Below, in pieces: positions 57,759 through 64,000 of a DNA stretch of 64,000 nt. The notes under the pieces are model-generated. The model saw only the letters and a program-made list of their open reading frames with translations, ran no database searches and was not told the DNA's origin. Origin of the DNA: VRUE01 sp036406595 (GTDB lineage Bacteria > Actinomycetota > Thermoleophilia > Solirubrobacterales > 70-9); NCBI GenBank assembly GCA_036406595.1, contig DASXAR010000074.1, forward strand, positions 46,580 to 110,579, written 5' to 3'. The position numbers and the translations under genes were made by a program. How positions within the stretch are numbered: position 1 is the first letter of the stretch; every line of letters starts with the position of its first letter.

Positions 57759-60700
57759 GTGAAGAACGCGGTATCGCGGTTCGCGGACTTGAGCCGAGGG
57801 GCTGCGGTGACCGATGGGGTCGACCGCTCCAATCCTTCAAACCTCCGCCGCGTATGCATGACAACCCTGGCGGCGTTGGCTGCGCTCTTGATCTTGGGCA
57901 CCCCGGCTGCCAGTGCTTCGAAGGGCGTGGTCGGTTGGTTCGGCAACGAAACCGGCCTTGGCAGCAAGGGCGGCGAACTCAACAACCCCCGTGACATCGC
58001 GGTGAACAACTCCGGAGCAGGTCCCGCGAGCGAGGGCGACACCTACGTGGTCGACGAAGAAAACCAGCGGGTCGACCGCTTCGACTCCGCGGGCAACTTC
58101 ATCAGCGCCTGGGGCGCGAATGTGGAAACCCCGGGGGTCGACGAGGTGCAGGTGGTCACGGTGAACGCCACCGGAGGGACCTTCAAACTCAAGTTCGAAG
58201 GCGAAGAAACCGAAGCGGTCAGCGCGGCTGCCACGGCAAGCCAGGTGCGAACGGCGCTTCGCAACACCAAACTGCTCGGCCCCAACATCGGCGGGATCGG
58301 CAACAGCATGATCACGGTCGAAGGGCCCACGGGCGGTCCCTGGACGGTGGAATTCTGCGGGGAATGGAACTTTCAGAAAACGCTCTGCACTCCGGGGTCC
58401 TTCTCCGCGACCAATGTCGGACAGCTCGAAGGCGACGGCGCGGAACTCACCGGCGGCGCTGAATCGATCGAAGTCACGACCACAAGGCAGGGCTCCGGCG
58501 AATACCAGATCTGCACCGGGGCCGCGAGCTGCCTGAGGGGCGCGCAGACCGCCGCCGCCAACGCCGGCGACAACCTCAAGAACGGCTCGCTCAGCAAGCC
58601 GCAGTCGATCGCCGTCGACAACGACACCGGCAACGTCTACGTCTCGGATCGCGACGGGCGCCGCGTCAACGAGTACGACGGCGAAGGCAACTTCATCCGC
58701 TCCTTCGGATGGGCGGTCAACGCCAGCGAACCGGGCGACGAATACGAGATCTGCGAAGCCGCCGACCGCTGCCAGCGGGGCGCGCACACCGGCGAAGGGG
58801 TTGGCCAGATCGGCAAGTCGAACAGCACCGGAGTGCTCGGGATCGCCGTGAGCCAGCCGGATGGTGAAGCCTCGGTCGGCAAGGTGTATCTCGCGGACTC
58901 CGAAAACCGCCGCGTCAACACCTACAACCTCGACGGAACCGAACCCTCATCCTTCGGCTCCTCGGCCGTGTTCGGATTCAACCAGCCCGCCAAGGTCGCC
59001 GTGGATCCCGGCGGCGTCGTCTACGCCTCGAACTCCTCCGAAAACTCACGGCTCGAGCGCTACGACACCGAAGCGGCCGAATTCCTGGAACCCATCCATG
59101 GGTCGGGGCCCGGGAAAAATGAGACGCAGGAGGTGAGCTTCACAGGCTTCGCAAACGGGGACACGTACACGCTGACCTGTCCGAACGGAGAAACGACCGG
59201 AGCGATCGAATACGGATCAGCCGGACTGATGAAAACAGGGCTGGAAGCGAAGTGTGGTCCCAGCGTCAACGTCGGCGGACCTCCGTTCGATGTATTCGTC
59301 GACTACCGAGGGAACTTCGTCGAAACCAATGTGCCGCTGATGACATGCACGCGGATCAGCGGCACGGGCAGCTGCGAAGCAAAACCGGTAACCGACGGCC
59401 AACCGCCTGGCATGGAAGCCCTTCTCAGCGGCTCCACCTCGGGCCTCGCCGTCTCCGAAGCCGGAGCTCTCTACGTGTTACGCGATCCTTCCAGCGGTCC
59501 TACCGTCGTGGAGCAGTTCGACGAACCGAGCGGACCGACCGCCCCGACGGCGGCCGACGACAGCACGATCGGTGCCACGGCGGGGTTCGCCGCGGTTCAG
59601 GGCCTCGGCCTCGATTCCTCAACGGGAACCCTCTATGTCGCAGCGACCACCAGCATCACCGGTTTGAGCAATACCGGCCACCGTGTGTACTACCTCAACG
59701 AACAGGTCGATCCGCTGCCGCCCACGGTGGATGAAGTTGCGGCCGTGACCAGCACCCAGGCCACGGTCCAGGGGACGATCGACCCGAATGAACCGACATC
59801 GCCGTATCCGCATCCACCGGCGACTTCGTATCGTTTTGAGTTCAAGCTCAGCTCGGCCGCAACGTGGACTCCGTTCGGGGGATTCAAGCCGATCCCGTCC
59901 CCGGGCCCGCCGGTCCAGGTGTCGACTGGCCTGTCGGAACTGACACCGCTAAATGCATACGAAGGCCGTTACGTCGCGAAGAAGCAGTACTCGGCAGACG
60001 AATTCACCGGAGTGGCGGAAGAATTCACCACGCTCGGCGATCGGCCGAGGATCGAAGCGGTCTGGGCCACCGAGGTGAGGGAAACGTCGGCCAAAGTGCA
60101 CGCCCGGATCAATCCGCTCGGCACGCCAAGCACCTACTGCTTCGAATACGGGCCCACCGAATCCTATGGGCACTCGCAGCCGGACTGTGAACCGGGCGGT
60201 GAAGTCCCGCTCAGCGGAGAAGTCGAAGTCCAACTCAGCGGCCTGATCGCCGGAGCCACCTATCACTTCCGGCTGGTGACCACGAACTCATACGGCAACA
60301 CGGTGAGCCCGGACCAGACCTTCGAATTCTTCCCACCGATCACCTGCCCGAACCAGGCCGTCCGCCAGCAGACCGGCGCGGCCTACCTGCCCGACTGCCG
60401 AGGCTATGAGCTGGTCAGCCCGCGTCAGCTCGGCGGTACGGCGCTATTGCCGGTCGGCCCTGCGTCTCCGTATCCGGCGAGCGTGGGACGCTTCGCCTAC
60501 GCAGGGCTCCTCAACGCGCTCCCGGAATCCGGCGAACCGGCAAACGGCTCCTTCCTCGGCGACTTCTATGTCGCCAGCCGCACCACATCCGGCTGGACTT
60601 CCAGATACGTGGGTATCCCGGGCTACGAATCCATAGGAATACGGGGGGCGCCGGGCCAGCCGTTCGGCGGAAACGGGGTGGACGAGGCGCCTCAGCTCGG

Positions 60701-62597
60701 TACCGATGCGGGGGCAATCCCGACCGATACGGAAATGAACCGCTACCTGGTGTGGGATGCCAAAGGTCAAGACTGCCTGCTCTGCGAAAGCGGCCTCGCG
60801 GGCTCCGAAGCTCCGTTCCTCTACGACAACCAAGGCAATCTCGTGGCCCGTCTGCCGACCAATCTGGAAGAACTTCCGGGTGGAATCGAAAGCCCTCCCC
60901 GTGACCGGACCGAAGGTGGCTTCCTGGGTACCGGCAGGCTGTCGGGAGACGGCCTCCATTTCATTTTCTCCTCTCGGGAAGTCGCGTTTGCACCAGGTGG
61001 CCTGGAACAAGCCCCGGGCTCGGTCTACGACAACGACATCTCGACCGGATCGGTGACGGTGATATCGGAAACCGAAGCCGGGGATCCGATCGAAGCGGAT
61101 CCCGCAGGCCAGGCCGCCAACGAAGAAATCATCATCCCCGCCTTCGTGTCCGAGGACGGCTCGCGCGTCCTGATGCAGACCAGGGGCGGCAGGGAATATT
61201 GGGTGTGCGACTTCAATGGCAATTGCGGAGGATCCACGGGATTCGGACCCGGCCCGCGTCTCAGGCACCTCTACATGCACGACTCGGGTGAATCGAAGAC
61301 GTACGAAGTCTCATGGGATTCGGTAGACGAAGAAAACGTCGCGGTAACAGAAGAGGGCGTTGCGGACGACGGGCGCAAGGTCTACTTCTCAACCGACGTG
61401 AAAATGACCGCAGAAGACCACGACTCGAGCATCGACCTGTACATGTGGAGCGAGGCGACCAACTCGGTGGAGCTCATCTCGGCTCCCGCCGGACTCGGCA
61501 ACAGCGATACATGCAGTGCGGAACCAATGCTTGAACGGCCGTGGACCGAAGAAGCTTTCAACAACAAACGAATCCCATGGATCCCGAAGTGCGGAATCGA
61601 AGTCGTGCCGTGGAGGGAATTCCACTGTGGGGCCCGGCAGTGCCTCTTCCACTACAACGACTGCTGTCCAGCCCAAGGCTCGCATTCGCAGCCGATCGAC
61701 TCGTCGATTGCCAGCGAGGCCGGCGATATCTACTTCTACTCCCCCGAGGTGCTCGAGGAAGGTCGAGGCTTCCCCGATGCGCGCAACCTGTACGTCTATC
61801 ACGACGGCTCCGTTCAGTTTGTGGCCAAGCTGAAAGGGCCCGGGAGTGTGGAAGGGGAGAAAGAAAACCTTGACAGTGAAGCCAACGGGGGTGCCACACG
61901 GATCAACGTCTCCAAAGACGGAAAGTTCATGGCGTTCATCACAACCAGCAAGGTGACGACCTACGAAAACGACGGTAAGGCCGAGATGTACCTCTACGAT
62001 CGGGATGCCGGCACCCTTACGTGTGCGTCGTGCCGCCCAGACGACCAACCGCCGTCCTTTGACGTCGAAGGCTCGCAAAACGGACGCTTCATGACCGACG
62101 ACGGTCGCGCCTTCTTCGCCACCAAGGAATCGCTCGTCCCGCGCGACGCCAACGGCATCAACGACGTCTACGAGTTCGTGGGCGCACGCCCGCAGCTGAT
62201 CACCTCCGGAAGTGGAAGCGAAGAAGGAGAAACCCTGCAGGAGGGCCTGGTCGGCGTGACTGCGAACGGCATCGACGTGTTCTTTGGGACCTACGACACG
62301 CTGGTCGCGCAGGATGAAAGCGGCACTGTCTACAAGTTCTACGATGCCCGCACGAACGGTGGATTCCCGTTCAACAAACCGGCTGCGCCGTGCGAAGCGG
62401 CCGACGAGTGCCATGGCGCGGAAAGCCAACCGGCGGCGCCGCTCGAGTTCGGCACCGGCCAGGATCTCGGCGAAACGGGGAACGTGCTCCCTGCCAAGCA
62501 CAAGAAGCACAAGCACAAGAAGCACAGAAAACACAAGCACAAGAAGAACAAGCGGCACCACAAGCACAGGCGGCACGCAGGCGGGAGCGGACGATGA
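57759..62597 (+). CDS. Giant secreted NHL/beta-propeller protein with Lys/His-rich C-terminal tail
   Basis: This is a 1612-residue exported protein. A polar N-terminus precedes a signal segment (RRVCMTTLAALAALLILG near 30-47, then TPAASAS). NHL-type repeats follow (NNPRDIAVNN, YVVDEENQRVDRFDSAGNF, KPQSIAVDNDTGNVYVSD). Beta-sandwich repeats occur at about 126-207 and 445-545, fibronectin-like domains near 670-870, then LPDCRGYELVSP near 883 opening a second propeller-like region. The end is PAKHKKHKHKKHRKHKHK and on, about 33 Lys/His/Arg-rich residues. Glu is mainly GAA. GTG 57759 has AGGAG seven bases upstream. A surface adhesion or matrix role is inferred. Confidence 0.8.
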   Translation: MKNAVSRFADLSRGAAVTDGVDRSNPSNLRRVCMTTLAALAALLILGTPAASASKGVVGWFGNETGLGSKGGELNNPRDIAVNNSGAGPASEGDTYVVDEENQRVDRFDSAGNFISAWGANVETPGVDEVQVVTVNATGGTFKLKFEGEETEAVSAAATASQVRTALRNTKLLGPNIGGIGNSMITVEGPTGGPWTVEFCGEWNFQKTLCTPGSFSATNVGQLEGDGAELTGGAESIEVTTTRQGSGEYQICTGAASCLRGAQTAAANAGDNLKNGSLSKPQSIAVDNDTGNVYVSDRDGRRVNEYDGEGNFIRSFGWAVNASEPGDEYEICEAADRCQRGAHTGEGVGQIGKSNSTGVLGIAVSQPDGEASVGKVYLADSENRRVNTYNLDGTEPSSFGSSAVFGFNQPAKVAVDPGGVVYASNSSENSRLERYDTEAAEFLEPIHGSGPGKNETQEVSFTGFANGDTYTLTCPNGETTGAIEYGSAGLMKTGLEAKCGPSVNVGGPPFDVFVDYRGNFVETNVPLMTCTRISGTGSCEAKPVTDGQPPGMEALLSGSTSGLAVSEAGALYVLRDPSSGPTVVEQFDEPSGPTAPTAADDSTIGATAGFAAVQGLGLDSSTGTLYVAATTSITGLSNTGHRVYYLNEQVDPLPPTVDEVAAVTSTQATVQGTIDPNEPTSPYPHPPATSYRFEFKLSSAATWTPFGGFKPIPSPGPPVQVSTGLSELTPLNAYEGRYVAKKQYSADEFTGVAEEFTTLGDRPRIEAVWATEVRETSAKVHARINPLGTPSTYCFEYGPTESYGHSQPDCEPGGEVPLSGEVEVQLSGLIAGATYHFRLVTTNSYGNTVSPDQTFEFFPPITCPNQAVRQQTGAAYLPDCRGYELVSPRQLGGTALLPVGPASPYPASVGRFAYAGLLNALPESGEPANGSFLGDFYVASRTTSGWTSRYVGIPGYESIGIRGAPGQPFGGNGVDEAPQLGTDAGAIPTDTEMNRYLVWDAKGQDCLLCESGLAGSEAPFLYDNQGNLVARLPTNLEELPGGIESPPRDRTEGGFLGTGRLSGDGLHFIFSSREVAFAPGGLEQAPGSVYDNDISTGSVTVISETEAGDPIEADPAGQAANEEIIIPAFVSEDGSRVLMQTRGGREYWVCDFNGNCGGSTGFGPGPRLRHLYMHDSGESKTYEVSWDSVDEENVAVTEEGVADDGRKVYFSTDVKMTAEDHDSSIDLYMWSEATNSVELISAPAGLGNSDTCSAEPMLERPWTEEAFNNKRIPWIPKCGIEVVPWREFHCGARQCLFHYNDCCPAQGSHSQPIDSSIASEAGDIYFYSPEVLEEGRGFPDARNLYVYHDGSVQFVAKLKGPGSVEGEKENLDSEANGGATRINVSKDGKFMAFITTSKVTTYENDGKAEMYLYDRDAGTLTCASCRPDDQPPSFDVEGSQNGRFMTDDGRAFFATKESLVPRDANGINDVYEFVGARPQLITSGSGSEEGETLQEGLVGVTANGIDVFFGTYDTLVAQDESGTVYKFYDARTNGGFPFNKPAAPCEAADECHGAESQPAAPLEFGTGQDLGETGNVLPAKHKKHKHKKHRKHKHKKNKRHHKHRRHAGGSGR

Positions 62598-64000
62598 CCC
62601 TGCACACGGCCGACAGGAATCGGAGCCGCACGGCGCCTGCCCCCGCAGCGATCCGCCTGGCTCTGGCGGTATCGATGGTCGCCCTCGGCGTGCTGCTCTG
62701 GGCTGCTCAGGGCCCCGATCCGGCATCGGCGATGTCGAAAATCAACGCCTTCAGCGTCATCCCGTCGACCACGGAAGCCGGCGCCCATCCCGACGTGTTC
62801 ACGTCCGTTCGCGTGGGCAACCGGACCACCGAACCAACGGTCCCCTGCGACTGCAACGACCCGAAAAACGTCACCATCCATACACCGGGCGGCGTGATCG
62901 CCAATCAAAACGTGGTGCCGGCCTGCTCGGCTGCCCAGCTGGCGACGTACGAATGCTCACCCGACACACAGGTGGGGGACGTGGCTCTCGTAACCGGTTT
63001 CTTCCCCCCCCTCCTGATGCCGATCCATCGAACGGTGGAGCAGGGGGGTCAAGCGGCTCTCTTCGCATTCGTCGTTCCCCTGATCGGCAATCCAACCTAC
63101 ATTGCGATCACATCGCGCACCGGCAGCGACTACGGGTTGGATTTCACCACGCAGGGCATCTCGCACGTCCTGCCGGTGCAGGGGTTCGACACGATCTTCT
63201 GGGGTGTCCCCGCGGCCGAAAGCCACGACCTCCTGAGGTTCGGAAAGGGTCAGAGCTACATCGGATGCTTTGCCGATGTGGAACCTGATCTCATCGGTGA
63301 CACACTCGGCAATGCGTGTCCGGCCGAAGTCAACGGCTCCGAAAATGGAGAAGAATATTACGGCCGCCCAAAGCTGCCGATTTCCGCTTCGACCCGGCTG
63401 GCTCCCCGTCCCTACACACAGAATCCAACGACCTGCGGGGGTCCCCTGTCGGCATCTGTCGATGACCTGGCGTACGACCGCGAACTCACACATGCTGAAG
63501 CCCAGTGGCCGGCGATTACCGGGTGCGACCAACTCAGCTTCTCTCCAAGTCTCGCGGCAAATCCGACGACGACTCAGACTGACACCGCGTCCGGCCTAGA
63601 GGTCGATCTGAAAGTGCCGCAGTTTTCGAATGCCTTCACTCCGTCGCCATCGGAGATAAAGGCGAACACCATCATGATGCCCGAAGGGTTTTCCCTCAAC
63701 TCCAACGGGGCCGACGGCAAGGTCGCCTGCACCGATGTCGAGGCACGGTTCGGCAGCGACGAAGAAGCTCAGTGTCCGGAGTTCTCCAAGATCGGCACGG
63801 TGGTAATCGAAAGCGGCGCCCTTCCCGCTCCGATCGATGGCTACGCCTACCTCGGCGAACCGAAGCCGGGCGATCCCTACCGCGTGATCCTGACCGGCGA
63901 CGGCTTCGCAACTCACGTGAAGCTGGCGGGCTCCACATACGCCGATCCCTCGACCGGGCGTTTGACTATCTCGCTCGACAACCTCCCACAGACGCCGTTC
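62594..64000 (+). CDS. Second large secreted protein (partial, 3' end outside window)
   Basis: The visible 469 residues begin at ATG 62594, overlapping the giant gene's stop (ATGA). A signal segment lies at about 20-42 (IRLALAVSMVALGVLLWAAQ). The mature part has beta-rich repeats with motifs such as SEIKANTIMMPEGFSLNSNG near 353, CTDVEARFGSDEEAQCPEFS near 378, and GYAYLGEPKPGDPYRVILTG near 416. I know this repeat pattern from large secreted proteins of Solirubrobacterales, of unknown function. Cys pairs suggest disulfides outside the cell. Coupling implies the two proteins work together. Confidence 0.75.
   Translation, partial: MTLHTADRNRSRTAPAPAAIRLALAVSMVALGVLLWAAQGPDPASAMSKINAFSVIPSTTEAGAHPDVFTSVRVGNRTTEPTVPCDCNDPKNVTIHTPGGVIANQNVVPACSAAQLATYECSPDTQVGDVALVTGFFPPLLMPIHRTVEQGGQAALFAFVVPLIGNPTYIAITSRTGSDYGLDFTTQGISHVLPVQGFDTIFWGVPAAESHDLLRFGKGQSYIGCFADVEPDLIGDTLGNACPAEVNGSENGEEYYGRPKLPISASTRLAPRPYTQNPTTCGGPLSASVDDLAYDRELTHAEAQWPAITGCDQLSFSPSLAANPTTTQTDTASGLEVDLKVPQFSNAFTPSPSEIKANTIMMPEGFSLNSNGADGKVACTDVEARFGSDEEAQCPEFSKIGTVVIESGALPAPIDGYAYLGEPKPGDPYRVILTGDGFATHVKLAGSTYADPSTGRLTISLDNLPQTPF

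Noticed and set aside
62496..62597. Lys/His-rich tail as low-quality sequence or frameshift
   Set aside because: The codons stay in frame, end in a normal stop, and overlap cleanly with the ATG of the next secreted gene.

Overview
The window is high-GC DNA (mostly G/C at third codon positions) from a bacterial chromosome around its replication origin. It most likely comes from Actinomycetota, class Thermoleophilia (Solirubrobacterales-like). The evidence is an FHA/PstP/RodA/PBP/PknB wall-signalling cluster of actinobacterial type, a dense set of TetR genes, and two very large secreted NHL-repeat proteins of a kind I associate with Solirubrobacterales. The assignment is inference, since no 16S rRNA gene is present.

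Layout. 1-5.6 kb: envelope genes (FlgD-Ig-like, LytR_C domain, membrane-bound nucleotide-sugar dehydratase), then dedA-uppP-purM. 5.7-16.3 kb: three Ser/Thr kinases, D-Ala-D-Ala ligase, PASTA kinase PknB, a class B PBP, a SEDS glycosyltransferase, phosphatase PstP and two FHA proteins; most lie in one minus-strand operon that should couple wall synthesis to phospho-signalling. 16.4-18.9 kb: a CARDB-like membrane protein, pheA and an HNH protein. 18.9-32.7 kb: the origin region. gyrA, gyrB, dciA-like, recF, dnaN and dnaA run on the minus strand; rpmH, rnpA, yidD, yidC, jag, rsmG, parA and parB run on the plus strand, followed by tRNA-Ile(GAT). A DnaA-box-like cluster lies between dnaN and dnaA, and a near-consensus parS lies at the rnpA/yidD junction.

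32.7-42.1 kb: a DUF151 nuclease, a second ddl-aminotransferase pair, a phosphodiesterase, a GT87-like membrane glycosyltransferase, a YmdB-type phosphoesterase and an ABC exporter. 42.1-50.0 kb: hemB, a siroheme-decarboxylase-like fusion, hemL, a short unknown, a Bacillus-type menaquinol:cytochrome c reductase (Rieske, cytochrome b, subunit IV-cytochrome c fusion), the menaquinone methyltransferase and a polyprenyl diphosphate synthase, so quinone and heme supply sit beside the complex that uses them. 50.0-53.5 kb: a zinc-ribbon protein, tatA-tatC, a TPR-like protein, a cupin and a ZIP transporter.

53.5-64 kb is the accessory-looking part. Four TetR-family genes stand in an A-B-A'-B' order that looks like duplication of a two-gene module. 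A fifth, unrelated TetR gene follows, divergent from a small winged-helix gene across two matching operator-like repeats. Then come two coupled genes for large secreted proteins, the first ending in a Lys/His-rich tail; the second runs off the window.

Three signals recur across the window. Many genes have a TANNNT hexamer 6-13 bases before the start codon and no Shine-Dalgarno sequence, the pattern of leaderless mRNAs. Extracytoplasmic proteins and domains use GAA for Glu where cytosolic ones use GAG. Many genes overlap by ATGA, GTGA or TTGA. No CRISPR array, insertion sequence or rRNA gene was seen, and no gene-free stretch exceeds 300 bases.
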